A stretch of DNA of 64,000 nucleotides from Sciurus carolinensis (taxonomy: Eukaryota; Chordata; Mammalia; Rodentia; Sciuridae), in contig NC_062217.1 in NCBI RefSeq assembly GCF_902686445.1, forward strand, positions 175,277,598 through 175,341,597, in the 5' to 3' direction. Shown here in pieces: positions 33,934-45,561 of this stretch (positions are counted from its first letter, which is position 1; every line of letters begins with the position of its first letter). The position numbers and the translations under genes are program-made. Under the pieces are notes generated by a model. It made no database searches, was not told where the DNA came from, and saw nothing but the letters and a program-made list of their open reading frames with translations.

Positions 33934-35691
33934 CTAACAGAAAAGTGACCACAGTGAGTGGGGCCTCGCAGTCCTCAGTGGCTCTGCACAGGGAGCTCCC
34001 TGTGGCTGCAGCTGATGAAGGGCTATTTTACACCTGTTAAAGATTTCTGTGATGATGCTCTGCAATCTTTTATCAAGTGTTTTATCTTATGTTAGTCTGA
34101 TTTTAAAATGCCCAGCTGTGTTCCTGTAGTGCATTGTGCTTAATGAGAGCAACGCAGGTGACTGGCTGGGCCGTGGGTCGGTGGCAGAGTGCCTGACTGG
34201 CGAGCACAGGCTCTGGGCTCATTCCCAGCACCAAAAAGGATCATAGTAGGATACCAATCAAGTAGAAGTGCTGCTACCATGCAGAATAGCTTTTTCATTC
34301 CCTCACTGTTTCTGAATTGATCCAACACAGTGCTGTGAAGCACCCCAGGGTAGGTGTTACCACCATCAGTCCATCATCACCAACCTCAAACGCCAATAGC
34401 TGAACAAGGAAGCCCCGCCCACAGCAGCCTAAGCCTGGTCCCAGTGGATGCCTGAGAAACAGGGGAGATCACTTAAGAGTAGGGCGCAGGGCTGGCCAGG
34501 CCTGTGGGAGTGGCAGAAAGAGACAGCATTCCATGAGCTTTCTGGGACAACTACAGAGGGTGGCTTCCATCCTGATCATGACAGGAAGCCACTGAGGAGC
34601 TTGGGGTGGGTTTGGTGTCATTAAGCTCCAAAAGACTGAGCAGGATGAAGGAAAGGGACAGTAGCTAGGAATTGGATGCAGAAAACCTTCCTGAAAGGAA
34701 GAACTAATCTGGGCATTTAGAATGGGCATTACCAGGCCCTGCTTGCTAGTTCTGGGGAAAGCTCCAACAATCAGTACCTAACCAATTCACTGGGGAGACT
34801 GAGGCAACTGAGTCTGAGCCCACAGCCAAAATGATGATGGATTGGAGCTGACCTTGAGAGAAAGGACCAGGAGAGAATCACGCACAGGCAAGGGGACAGG
34901 GAGAGAGGTTCCAGGCCAGGAAACAGAGGGATGAGGTTCATTTTGGACAAGGGACTTTGAGGGGCCTCTGGCGCACCCAGAAAGCCATTTCCACAGGCAG
35001 ATGAACTGTGGGGCCAAGGAAGGTTGGACATTGACCCACAAGTCCCACAGACGTGGAAGGATCTGCCACACAGAGACTGGGGAGAAAGGGTGACCATGCT
35101 ACAGGGCCCTGCTGCCCTAGGCGCATGAGCCTCCAGGCAACCTAAGCCAGAAGCCAGTGCTGGCACCCAGCTCCAGTAACCAGCAGCCAGAGAACACTGC
35201 AGACCTCAGGAGATGCCAAGTGCCTGCAGAGGCGCCTAGGAAAGAGCAGCTCTGGCCCTCAGCACTGTCTGGCTAGAGGTCTTAGAATCCACGGCTGCCC
35301 CTGCCTGGACTCCCAACGCTTCCTGCAGTTACTCAGCACAAGAAGCCAGAAATCTACAGACCTTGTTTGTTCTGTTACTGCTGAGAGCCAAACAGGACAA
35401 TCCCGTGCCACCCACAGCAGACAGGGACAGGTCAGTGCAGTGCCACACAGGAGTGCGACTAATCCAAACCACACAAAAGCAGTCCAGGTAAAGGAGGTGG
35501 ACACAGCCCCGTGCAAGGAGAGGGACTGAACTGGAAGGCCTTTCGGCATTGCCAGTGTTTCTCGTTCCTGACCAGTGACAGCATGGTTAAGTCAGTGGAA
35601 ACACACCCAGCTGTCACTTACGCTCAGTACTCAGAGAGACCTTGGCCCATCCCAAGGCCCACTGTCAGGGCTGCACAGTGACGTCACCTAC
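33934..35691 (-). other. BNIP3: BNIP3 intron 5
   Basis: Contains one plus-oriented ID element (about 34160-34242). The rest is unique, moderately GC-rich sequence with no exon-like conservation that I can see. Confidence 0.8.
34160..34242 (+). mobile_element. ID SINE
   Basis: 'ctggctgggccgtgggtcgg', 'gagtgcctgactggcgagca' and 'ctgggctcattcccagcacc' followed by AAAAA. The A-box side is diverged. Confidence 0.7.
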
Positions 35692-35841
35692 CCCAATCCA
35701 ATGGCCAGCAGATGAGAAAGCAGCAGAGATGGAAGAAAAACCTTGAGAAACTCTGCTGAGAAAATGCCCCCCTTCTTCATGACACTGGTGTTTCTCATGC
35801 TGAGAGTGGCTGAGCGCTTCGGGTGTTTGAAGAGGAACTCC
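35692..35841 (-). CDS. BNIP3: BNIP3 coding exon 5 (transmembrane helix)
   Basis: 150 bp between a CTCCAG acceptor and a GTAGGT donor. It encodes K130 to L179: [20 protein letters not shown], then [15 protein letters not shown] and the membrane helix [16 protein letters not shown]172, H173 and A176, which line the helix-helix dimer of BNIP3, are all present. In the outer mitochondrial membrane this dimer is needed for mitophagy and cell-death activity (established for BNIP3). Confidence 0.98.
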
Positions 35842-35914
35842 CTGGAGCAGGAAGAAACGTGTCAGTCAGGATCTCCTTCACCACGGGAGCCCGAGAGGAC
35901 GAAAGCTGACTTAC

Positions 35915-36021
35915 TTGGGGGGGATATTTTCTGGCCGACTAGACCAATCCCATATCCAGTCTGAGTTTTTCTTTAAGATGCTTTCAACTTCTTTCCTTCT
36001 CTCAAGATAATCTTCCTCAGA
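35915..36021 (-). CDS. BNIP3: BNIP3 coding exon 4 (BH3-like region)
   Basis: 107 bp. The acceptor is ATCTTAG. The donor is GTAAGT, splitting the lysine-130 codon after AA. It encodes [20 protein letters not shown] and [15 protein letters not shown] (residues 95-129). This stretch holds the weak BH3-like segment for which the protein was named, and the tryptophan-rich [15 protein letters not shown] signature shared with BNIP3L. Confidence 0.98.
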
Positions 36022-37502
36022 CTAAGATAAAGCAAATATTTAAAGCAGATTAGCCTACCACACTCACACCCGGAAGCATGAGATCAGTGAGCTGAGCACA
36101 GAGCTCAGAGACACACATCCACTCCTCGGGCCGTGGTCCAGGGGCCACTGTCAAGCCCCACCCAGTCTGTCGAAACCCTGGTGCAACTGTGAGGTTCCGG
36201 CAGCACCAAGAGCTGCAAACGCGCTAGGGACAACATGAGGTGAAGCCAGAGGTGGTGACCGCGACAGTGTGACACAGCCACCAAAAGGCACAGAGCAGAG
36301 TGGCCAAGGGACACAAACGCTGCTCAGCAGCAGGCGACACAGGAGAGCAGGAAGCACACAGAATCACACGGCTGCACTCAGGAACTATGCAACAGCACCA
36401 CTTAAAAGAATTAAAATATGGAACCACAGGTGTTTCTTAACTTTCTTTTTTACATTTTCAAGATTCTGTGCCTGAGCATGTGACTCCTTTGGGGGAGGGG
36501 GAATTACGTAAATAGTGGAAACACCCTAGAATGCAGTTCCAAACCTATCAAAGGTCTGGATGCAAAGCTGGACAGGGACCCCAAACATCTGGAAACAGGT
36601 GATGCCTGGGACACAGCCAGGTGCTTGCTCACTACCAGGTTCCTGCTGAGCTCCAGTAGCCGTGGAGTCCTGACTGGGCCAGGGAGATGTCCCAGACACC
36701 CAAGAGGACAGGCACAGGAGAAAGCAGGCCTAGGTGCTGCCAACCTACAACCCTACTTCAAGCTAGGGCAGCTCTGGAGCCAGCTACAGGGAAAACTGTT
36801 GTGTTCTCACCATGTCAGATACCCAGGAGAACCCTCACTGTGTGTAAAGCGTGCACCAGGCACAGTACTGCTAACTGAACAGTGTGTCACTATCACTGCC
36901 TCAAAGTCCCCGCAGGAGAAGGGGAGGGGAGGGGAGGGGAGGGAAGCACAGGTCACGAGGGCAAAAACCCCAGCTCTATCTTTCCCCCACAGGCTTAACT
37001 TTAGAAGGCTTGGAGCCCTCAAGATGCTGAATGCCTGTCAAGACATACTGTATCTGTTAATGCTAGTAAAGTTACCAGGGCACTGAGCCACTAATACAAA
37101 CTGCCTGAGCACCAGTTAGTACTAGGCACCAGAGAAGGCCACTGCAGTATCTGTGGGGACCCCAGAAGCCACAGCCACGTGGGGGGGCCATCCAACCCAC
37201 AACCATGAAGAGGCGGGCACCAGCAACCAGCTCTCAGCCACCCTTCCCTCTCCAGCCTCCAGGTACAAGAGAACCCTGCCTCCCTCCCAGTGGCCTGGGA
37301 GGTGGGTGGGGCAAAGGACACGACTGCAGACCCCCACACACACCTCCCCGTTCAGCCCACCTTGAAGCCCATGTGCTCCCACGTGCTAGGGGTGTCCTCA
37401 TGAAATGTGACACCCTAAAATCCAGTCTGTACGTGGTTACGTTGGGATGGCCTCCTGTGCCGGGCAGCCCTCTGTGTTTATAGTACACATCCTCACACTC
37501 AC
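36022..37502 (-). other. BNIP3: BNIP3 intron 3
   Basis: About 1.5 kb of unique sequence with one notable G-rich run at 36921-36943. No SINE or exon-like segment was recognised. Confidence 0.8.
36921..36943 (+). repeat. GGGGA repeat, G-quadruplex candidate
   Basis: Five G runs of three to four separated by single A bases. They meet the usual pattern for a stable intramolecular quadruplex. The G-rich strand is opposite to the BNIP3 mRNA, so any quadruplex would form on the template DNA strand. Confidence 0.85.
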
Positions 37503-37587
37503 CTGAGAGCTGTTCTTCTCTCCAATGCTATGGGTATCTGTTTCAGAAGCTCTAGTATTTTCTTGTGGTGTCTGTGAGCGAGGTGGG
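37503..37587 (-). CDS. BNIP3: BNIP3 coding exon 3 (linker)
   Basis: 85 bp, donor GTGAGT-like after CTCTCAG, acceptor TACCAAG. With two carried bases it encodes [20 protein letters not shown] and SIGEKNSSQ (residues 66-94), a serine- and threonine-rich linker ending in phase 0. The SPPRSQTP stretch is a likely phosphorylation target. The AAG acceptor with a short pyrimidine tract looks weak, which may permit skipping. Confidence 0.96.
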
Positions 37588-38371
37588 CTTGGTAGTAATG
37601 TGAATGGAACAGGAAAAAGAGAACATCATGTTAACATTCTGTCTTTAGAAGCAAACACCCCAGCTGCATGCAGTGGCAGATGCTTGTAATCCTAGCTACT
37701 CAGGAGGCTGAGGCAAAGGATGCAAGTTCGAGGCCAGCCTGGGCAACTTAGTAAGGCCCTGTTGCAAAATAAAAAGGGCCAGGAAGCAGTTAAGCCATCG
37801 AGCAAGGCCCCGTTTCAATCCCCAGTATCAAAGGCAGCAAAAACCCCAAGACGAGGGCCATCTTCTCAGCTAAGGACAGGACAGAGGGCAGCTGCCAGCC
37901 GCAGACCAGAGCCAAAGGGCTTTTGAGGCTTTTCAGGTGGGCGCCCCAGGAGTGAGTCAGCCCAGTACTCCAGAAGGCAGCTCCTGTTCCCCAACAGAGA
38001 GCAGTCTGCCTTGCCTGACTCTGGCCACTGATTCCCAGCGGTGCCACCTTGGGCTCGCTGCCGAGCCAGGGGAGGGCAGGAGTGCACATCTCAGAGCTGA
38101 GGCTCCTGCTAAGCAACTTCATGAGTGCCTCCGCACAGTCGGCTGGCAGGAAGGGGCAGAAGGGGCCCTTCGCCCCGTGCTCAGGCTTTAACACAGCGCC
38201 TCCAGAGAAGCCCCAGGTCTCCCGCCGGACGGCAGGCTCCTCCTGTGCCAGGATGGCCACAGGATTGCCTCCACTGAGAAGCCACCCTTCCTCGAGGGTG
38301 GCAGGCATGTGCTCCTGGGCCTGCGCCTCCTGGTAGGATGGCAGCCCTGGGTGCCTACTCACTGGCCCTAC
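37588..38371 (-). other. BNIP3: BNIP3 intron 2
   Basis: 784 bp containing one composite SINE in plus orientation, antisense to the gene. The overlapping ORFs on both strands (190 codons at most) cross the SINE and are not supported. Confidence 0.8.
37665..37838 (+). mobile_element. Composite B1-ID SINE in BNIP3 intron 2
   Basis: 'gatgcttgtaatcctagcta', 'ggccagcctgggcaacttag' and 'ccccgtttcaatccccagta'. It is antisense to BNIP3. Confidence 0.85.
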
Positions 38372-38522
38372 CTGTCACAGTGAGAACTCTTGGAGCTGCT
38401 CCGTCCAGACTCATGCTGGGCATCCAGCAGTATTTTTTCCATGTCTCCATTGTAGATGGAAACCGAGGCGGGAACACCGCTCCCGTTCCCACTGCTGCTG
38501 AAGTGCAGTTCCACCCAGGAGC
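38372..38522 (-). CDS. BNIP3: BNIP3 coding exon 2 (LIR motif)
   Basis: 151 bp between a CCCTAG acceptor and a GTAGGG donor. It encodes residues 16-65: [50 protein letters not shown]. The WVEL at 18-21, preceded by S17 and followed by S24, is the LC3-interacting region through which BNIP3 brings mitochondria to autophagosomes. The exon is fully intact. Confidence 0.98.
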
Positions 38523-39027
38523 CTAGGGACCAAAAGAGGCATGTTGGAATTGTCCACCCACTCTGGAATCTGGTTCTAACCGAACTTGCCACCTTCCACT
38601 TCCAGAAGACGACCCTCCCTTCATGCCCACTTGTGACACGCATTACTGGTCCACCATCTTATTAGCTGAAAGTTTTGCCATGTCTTTAAACTGAGCAGGT
38701 TGAGCTAAACCTGTCACAGCCTCAAGTCCAACTTGACACCTTTCTTGAGTCAGCTTTTAGAAGGAAAGACCATCAAGAAAGCTTAAAGAATCAAACATTT
38801 TCTTTAAAAGATTTACTCCTGACCTCTTCCATACACCAGTATCACACACTAATGGAGGCCCTGTAAGATTCACAGTACTGCTTTTCATGTTGTATTGGAA
38901 ATCAGACTTACATGTTCTGAACAAAAGTCAGTTTCTAGCTATATTTGACCGACCAGAACAAGCTACCCTCCAAGTATTGATTGACTCAGACAGTCTTGAC
39001 ACTAACACTACACCTGTTAAAAATAAG

Positions 39028-39201
39028 GGCCAGACGTGAGTATCCCACCAGCTAGCTTGGCCCAGAGGCTAATGCAGAAGATCACAAGTTCAAGGCAGTC
39101 TGTGCAATTCAGCAAGACCTTGTCTCAAAATAAAAAAATAAAAAGGACTGGGGATGTAGCTCAGTGATATAGTGTCCTGGATTCAATCCCCAGTAACAAT
39201 T
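39028..39201 (+). mobile_element. Composite B1-ID SINE
   Basis: B1 half ('cagaggctaatgcagaagat') then ID half ('actggggatgtagctcagtg', 'ggattcaatccccagtaaca'). Its A-rich tail leads straight into the purine tract, which probably grew from that tail. Confidence 0.85.
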
Positions 39202-39203
39202 GA

Positions 39204-39251
<48 letters not shown>

Positions 39252-39729
39252 AGGAAAGAAGGAAAGAAGGAAAGAAGGAAAGAAGGAAAGAAGGAAAGAA
39301 GGAAAGAAGGAAAGAAGGAAAGAAGGAAAGAAGGAAAGAAGGAAAGAAGGAAAGAAGGAAAGAAGGAAGAAGGAAAGAAGGAAGAGCGGTAGAAGGAAGA
39401 AGGAAAGAAGGAAAGAAGGAAGAAGGAAAGAAGGAAAGAAGGAAAGAAGGAAAGAAGGAAAGAAGGAAAGAAGGAAAGAAGGAAAGAAGGAAAGAAGGAA
39501 AGAAGGAAAGAAGGAAAGAAGGAAAGAAGGAAGAAGGAAAGAAGGAAGAGCGGTAGAAGGAAGAAGGAAAGAAGGAAGAGCGGTAGAAGGAAGAAGGAAA
39601 GAAGGAAGAGCGGTAGAAGGAAAGAAGGAAAGAAGGAAAGAAGGAAAGAAGGAAAGAAGGAAAGAAGGAAAGAAGGAAAGAAGGAAAGAAGGAAAGAAGG
39701 AAAGAAGGAAAGAAGGAAAGAAAGAAGGA

Positions 39730-39777
<48 letters not shown>

Positions 39778-39896
39778 AAAGAAAAGAAAAGAAAAGAAAA
39801 GAAAGAAAAGAAAAGAAAAGAAAAGAAAAGAAAAGAAAAGAAAAGAAAAGAAAAGAAAAGAAAAGAAAAGAAAAGAAAAGAAAAGAAAAGAAAGGA
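39202..39896 (+). repeat. Pure purine microsatellite, about 695 bp
   Basis: Blocks of GAAA, then GAAAGAAG, then GAAA again and finally AAAAG, almost without a pyrimidine on this strand. The only interruptions are four copies of 'agagcggtagaagg' near 39384, 39546, 39571 and 39608, which show that this interrupted unit itself was duplicated. The tract gives long lysine/glutamate ORFs that are meaningless. It is antisense to BNIP3, so the pre-mRNA would carry a pyrimidine tract of this length in intron 1. Confidence 0.97.
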
Positions 39897-40065
39897 AGTT
39901 AAGTTCAAGGCCAGCCTGGACAAAAGGAAGTTAAGTTCAAGGCCAGCCTGGACAACTGAGCAAAACCCCATCTCTCATAAATTAAAAAGGGCTGGGAAAG
40001 CACTCTGTGGAAGAGCACTTGCCTAGCACGCCTAAAGTCCTGAGTTTGGTCCCCAGCACCCCCCC
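39897..40065 (+). mobile_element. SINE with internal short duplication, then CA-rich tail
   Basis: A 'ttcaaggccagcctggacaa' B1 segment occurs twice (39904 and 39937), followed by 'gaaagcactctgtggaagag' and 'cctgagtttggtccccagca' of the ID half. A C run and then ACACAC repeats follow to about 40100. Confidence 0.75.
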
Positions 40066-41756
40066 CCCACACACACACACACAAACACACACTCGTTTTC
40101 ACACACACATGCATGGCTCCATTCCACACACATGCTCGTCACCTTTCCTGGTGAGCATGTGCTCACTTGCCAGAGGGAATGTGGAGTTGAAAGTGTGCGT
40201 TTGTGGCTGCTGGAGAACACCAGCCTCCTGACCCAGGCGAGCCAATGAACAACGCCCCAGCGGCACACACACCTCCACGACCTCGCGCTGCCAAGGTGGA
40301 CGGCCAGGCTTGCCAGGGGCCATTCTGGGGATGTACAGTTTATTTTGCATTTCTGACTTCTCTGTGGCGCTTCGTTAGAAATCAAGCCTATGTACATATG
40401 CATGGGTCTGTCTCTTAAGTCCGGGATAATTTCTCTATTTTGTGAATTTATCTATCACAAATCCTTTGTTTAAAAAATATAAATAAATGTTAGTGTACAG
40501 CAGGGGGAACGTGAGGCAGACAGACACTGGGAAGATTCATGGGGGAGAACAACTGCACCAGCCATCGTGGCCATGATTCTACCAAGTCAGTGAGGTCTGC
40601 CATCTGTCCTCACACCACCAGAGCAGTGCCCTCCCGGCACCAGACCAGTGCCTTTTGAGACAAGGCACAGGCTGGTTCTCCTGAGCTGGCCTGGCCTCAG
40701 TGAGACCCTGGTTGTGGAGTCACATCACTCAGAAGAAAGCACATCAGAGGCACAGGAATTAACAGTGGCTTGCCCTGGACAGCCTGGGCAAGCTCGCCAG
40801 TGACCACACAAACCCTCAAGCCTCCACCAGGCTCCATGAGGCTCCCTGCTGCCCTGCCCACAGCAGGCACTCTCAGACCAGGCTGGGAGCTCTCAGGGTG
40901 TCCAACTAGCTCCAGGCACACTGGTGATGGGCACCATCACTAGCTGTACAAAGGACTCTTCCCTAGCCGCCTCCCTCGCTGAACGTGAGGATGCCAGCTG
41001 GCTGGCAGCGCAGTGACAATGCCCTTTTCTAGGTTAGGTAAGCTTCAGTGCTGCCCAGGCCTTCTCTGGGCTTGAGGGGCGTGGTGCATGTAGCCTTTTC
41101 CCACACCAACAACCAGTTCTCCAGACTGACTGGGCACCCAGCCCCTCGATTCTGACACTATTAGTCAGTGACATCCACAAACTAAAAGATCAGACTGCCC
41201 CACTCAGACACACCACCAACAAGGTACCCAAGCTGCCCACACTTCTACCTGGCCAGCTGCAAATCTAGAAGTTCCCACTGCTCCTCCCAGCTCAGTAATG
41301 TGCTGTGACTCAGAACTTAGGAAAGACTACTTGTATTCTGGACACCACTTGGAAAAGGTCAGAAGGACGCAGCACACAGAAGCAGGGATGCAGAAAGAAG
41401 GCTCCACCTTCCCAACTCCTGGATGTCACCAGGCCCAAGCCATGCACCTCTGGCTCAGCAAGGTGTTTGTCTTTTTAATAACCCAACCTCCTGCCCCCTC
41501 CCCTCCTCCTCATGCCCCGTATAACTTACTAGGTCGTTTTGGTGACCAGTCCAGGGCCCCTACTAAGGCACCTCATCAGCATCTACGTAAGTGCATTCCA
41601 AGGGCTCCTTACAAAAAAGGACTCGGAGTAACGAGACGCTCCTATCAGGAAATCCCAGTTTAAGGAGTTCCATGCCAGAGCCAGGGACAAAGACCAAATA
41701 CGTATTTGTTATACAAGGGGCAACATGAACCTCCACAGAAACGTGTCTTTCTGTCT

Positions 41757-42050
41757 TAGTCTGTGCCAGTAACTCAGAACCCCACAGACTAGGTATTTCA
41801 TAGAGAAGAAAAGCTGTTTCTCAGTCTGGAGGCCCAGAAGGCCGAGAGCCACGGCACCAACATGCGTTGTCTGCTGCGGGCAGAAACCATGAAGGCACAG
41901 GGCCACTCCCTCCACCAAGCCTCCACCTGGCACCTGGCCCCAGTCAGAGGCTGCCCTCGTGGTCCTGCCTTGTATCCCCTAGCAACACCTGGTACTGGAG
42001 GGACAAGGGCCAGCCCCAGCAGTGCTCAGAGTCCCCAGTATCCTGAGAGA
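41757..42050 (-). mobile_element. Probable MaLR LTR, minus orientation
   Basis: Plus-strand text 'ttagtctgtgccagtaactc', 'tatttcatagagaagaaaag' and 'ctcagtctggaggcccagaa' follows the antisense MaLR 3' pattern. The outer boundary is uncertain. Confidence 0.55.
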
Positions 42051-42804
42051 GATACTGGCTCATCAGCAGCAGATCTTTGGGTCTGAAAGCTCTTCACAAG
42101 GAACGACTAAGGACAGGAGTCTCACTGTCACCCTGCAGCAACTGCCAGGAAAGGCCTCCTGGAAGACCCGTCCACCTGTCATGCCTTGCAGCTGGCCACT
42201 AGGATCTGTTTGAGAAAAGCAGAGATTCAGGTTTCTTAACAGGCTCAGAGAACCACCTCTCAGTCCCAGGGGAACACTCATAATGACCAACACAGGGGGC
42301 CTCGGAAGGCAGGCCCTGGCTCCAGCTCCACCTCGAGTCCCTCCCCGACCCTTACTTCCAGCCCACCATCAATGACAGCAAGTTGACCACAGCACCCCTG
42401 TGGCTCTAGGTGAGCTCCTCAGAAAACCCAGGTTATAAATATTTAAATGTCACAAAAGGAAACCCAACAGGACCACCTTAGAGATCAAACTCCACCCAAC
42501 CATTCTGAGTTCTCAACCATTTCTAGTCTCCATGTAACCATGCCCATCATCTGACCTCTGCTCTCAGCACCCCAGACTCACTGCCCTGCCTCCTGGGGCA
42601 ACCCTGCAGCTTTCTGTTCCCCAGCAAATGAGCGACCACAGCCAGCAGAGCCCCAAGGACAGCACATACACAGGCACCACATCCCTAGGCTGGGTGGCAG
42701 GCCCCAGCCCTGGCCTTGAAGAAGGATCACAGTGAGGCCCAGCGCATTCCGTTCTCAGGGCTGATCTGGAATGCTGAGGCAAAGATGCAGAAAAAGCTCT
42801 CCTG

Positions 42805-42962
42805 TGGCACCCACCCATCATGCCAGCAACACCAGGCTGAGGCAGGAGGATCACTAATCAACCTGGGCCACTAAGTGAGAGTCTATCTCTATTAAAGAAA
42901 CGAAGGGGCTCAGTGGTGAAGTGGTCCCAGGTTCAATTCCCAGTACCACAGAAGTAAATAAA
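42805..42962 (+). mobile_element. Composite B1-ID SINE
   Basis: 'gctgaggcaggaggatcact' in the B1 half and 'ggttcaattcccagtaccac' in the ID half, ending in an A-rich tail. Short of the usual length between the halves. Confidence 0.75.
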
Positions 42963-44224
42963 ATGAAATGGCAAGTTCTAAGGGACCCAGCCAGGGTCCA
43001 ACCAACCACCCACGCAGCTCCCAGGCAGGCACATGTAAGCACACAGGAGTAGCAGACTGTACCACGCCCCAGGAGAAGCCCAGGCAGTGGGCTAAGCCTG
43101 GAGGGAATCTGGGCCCCCAACCCAAGGACTGCTCCCCAGAAGTGCACCTCAAGAAACTGCTGTCTCCATTTAAAAGCTTCTAGGTTGATTGGGAGAGGAA
43201 CACAATTTTGAGCGTAAAGTCGGCTGGGCGGGTGGTCCAGGTGACTGGATTCTAGGTGAGCTTATCACCACTTTGTTTCCTGGCCATACCTGACACATTC
43301 TCAGTCACCTGGGCTTAAGGTATCCCTGTGGTCCTGGGCACAGCCCCTGCGTTCTCCTGAACTGTCCCTGTCAACCTTATTTTCCTCAGAGTAGTCAGGG
43401 AGCACTTAACTGTGCACTCATGGTCCTGGGGACCATGCACACACTGCCCCCCCTGCAACTGTGACACCTCTTACAAATCCTGACTCTCCTGCAGTTTAGC
43501 AGCAATATATCAAAGCAGAAAAGAAAACCAGAGTGTTCCTCCCACTAACCAGCTCCAACCAGAATGGTAGGGAGGAAGGGGAAGAACCAATCAGTGCTGC
43601 CTTTGCCATAGGCTCCCAGCCTCCACCTGCTCAGCTCGGAGGTAAACAAGCCGAGGTCCAATCAGAGCAGAGGCGGGAGGGCGAGCCCAGTGGGCCAGCT
43701 GCCAATCCCAGGCTGGATTCACATTTCCTGGGGCAGCTGCAAGGCCCCACAAGAACACTGACACCTCCCACACTGGCCGGATGGCGAGCAAGTGCCCTAC
43801 TGCACGTACACCCCGAGTGGGGCCCAAAGAATCCTCAACGTGAGTTTCCACACTCTGTGTAACCATCTTTTTATAGAATAAGCAAAGCAGAAAAACAAAA
43901 ATCTCTTAACTCCTGAGCTGACAATCTTGCATTGCCAGTGACTCAGCAGTTGAGTGCCTGCAGCAAGAAAGGAAGAGACAGTGGGGTCCCTCAGGAGTAT
44001 TCAGAGCCCTTCCAAGAGAAGGCAGCTGAACTAATAAGTGAAACACAATGTCAGAAATAAAGAGCCTGATAATCAGCAAAAGGGGTGATTTTACTGCAAA
44101 GAATTCATGAAACACTCCTTGGATCAAATTTCACAAGGAAAAAACCTCTCCATCTATTTCAAAGGAGTTGTCAATGTTTCAAAATGTGGCTGTAGTTCTA
44201 AATACATATTCTGCTGGGATTACA

Positions 44225-44420
44225 GGTGTATGGATGGCATGCACCTGTAATCCCAGCTACTTGAGAGGCTGAGGCAGGACGATTGGGAGTTCGAAGCCAG
44301 GCTCAGCCATCTGAGACCCACTCTCAAAATGAAAACTTTTTAAATAGAGCTGTGGGTGTAGTTAAGTGACAGAGGGCTTGCCTACCAAGGGTTCAATCCC
44401 CAGCACCTCCCAACCCAAAA
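44225..44420 (+). mobile_element. Composite B1-ID SINE
   Basis: 'gcacctgtaatcccagctac', 'gagaggctgaggcaggacga', then 'gggcttgcctaccaagggtt' and 'caatccccagcacc'. Confidence 0.85.
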
Positions 44421-44867
44421 CAAAAGACATATTCTATCATATACTAGGCTAAGTAAAACCTGCCTACTAAAATCTTAGAATAAATTAGCAGCTCACTAAA
44501 CCTATCTGAATAGAAACTTTTAAAATATCTAAGATTAAAACTTCAACCTCAAAGGTTTGAACAGTCCTCTCCAAACATATTCACATGTTTATTTTGCTTA
44601 GTGAATTTCTGCTTCAGAGAATACAAAGGTCAATTCCCCCTCCAACTCTTGGACCCTTGGGACTGGTGTAGATGTGGAGCACAGGCCTGGGCTCTGCCGG
44701 CAAACCCACAGGTGACTCTCCAGGTGCCCAGTGGATGTGATGGAGAACCTGTAAAAGGCTGATTGATCTGCAGCCAGCACCAGCAACGCTGGGTGGAAAG
44801 CCGGTGTCTGCTCCGCGTCAGGGGCCAGTGGGCTTTTGTTTGTACTTTCTCAGCCTAGAATCGACCT

Positions 44868-45012
44868 GATGGGGGAGGAGGCAGGTATGGAGATGGACAC
44901 TCTACCACAGAGCTGCACCCCAGCCCTTCTTTAGATGAATTATTTTGAGATAGGGTCTCACCGAATTGCCCAGGCTGCCAGGCAGCTGATCTCCTGCCTC
45001 AGATCAGTTTAA
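44868..45012 (-). mobile_element. B1-ID SINE fragment, minus
   Basis: 'ggacactctaccacagagct', 'gcaccccagcccttctttag' and 'gatagggtctcaccgaattg' are an inverted ID half plus partial B1. Confidence 0.7.
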
Positions 45013-45189
45013 ACCGTCTTGGCATGAACCTCTAGCAGAACTGAAACGAAAAGCAGTGTAGACCCTGACTTTTAAAAGCGACTCCTAGCTTTCCACTCGC
45101 GCCCTGCAGCAGGTAACGCCGTCCCTCTTCCGACTTCAGGGAGTCCCTAGAGTCCCTACGGAAATAGGTGCCGGAGACTTAAACCAAAG

Positions 45190-45330
45190 CCCAGCTCGGG
45201 AGGCTGAGGCGGGAAGGTGGCGAGTCGGAGGCCAGCCTCAGCAATTTAGAGGTCCTACCTCAAAACACAAAAAGGATGGGCACACAGCTCGGAGGTAGAG
45301 CGCTCTGGCTTCAACCCCACTGCGGAAAAG
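45190..45330 (+). mobile_element. Composite SINE at the CpG island edge
   Basis: 'cagctcgggaggctgaggcg' and 'cggaggccagcctcagcaat', then 'tcggaggtagagcgctctgg' and 'cttcaaccccactgcggaaa'. It ends where the BNIP3 CpG island begins and has itself kept an unusual number of CpG pairs. Confidence 0.75.
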
Positions 45331-45561
45331 AGAGGGGCCGGCGCGCGCGGTTCGACTCGCACCGCCGCGGCCGCGTGGGTCGCCCAGCTGGCCTCCCAGG
45401 CCCGGGCGCAGGCCCGGCGACACCGCCCTCAGCGGCGTCAGGCCGCGTGGCTGGAGAACCAGGCTCCTCGGCCAGTTCCCACCCGCGGGGACCCGCCGAG
45501 GCCCGGCTCGGGGTCCGCCGGCCCCCGCGGCCTCCCCGCATCGCGGCCTCCCGCGCCTCAC

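Larger units (their letters stand above)
38523..45561 (-). other. BNIP3: BNIP3 intron 1
   Basis: 7.0 kb. It contains a huge purine tract (39202-39896), six SINEs (39.03, 39.90, 42.81, 44.23, 44.87 and 45.19 kb), a CA-rich run at about 40.06-40.10 kb and a MaLR-like LTR at 41.76 kb. No alternative first exon was recognised, although 43.5-43.9 kb is unique and GC-rich. Confidence 0.75.

Noticed and set aside
39172..40026. Lysine/glutamate-rich 284-codon ORF and its phenylalanine/serine mirror
   Set aside because: Both are the purine tract read in frame; low complexity only.
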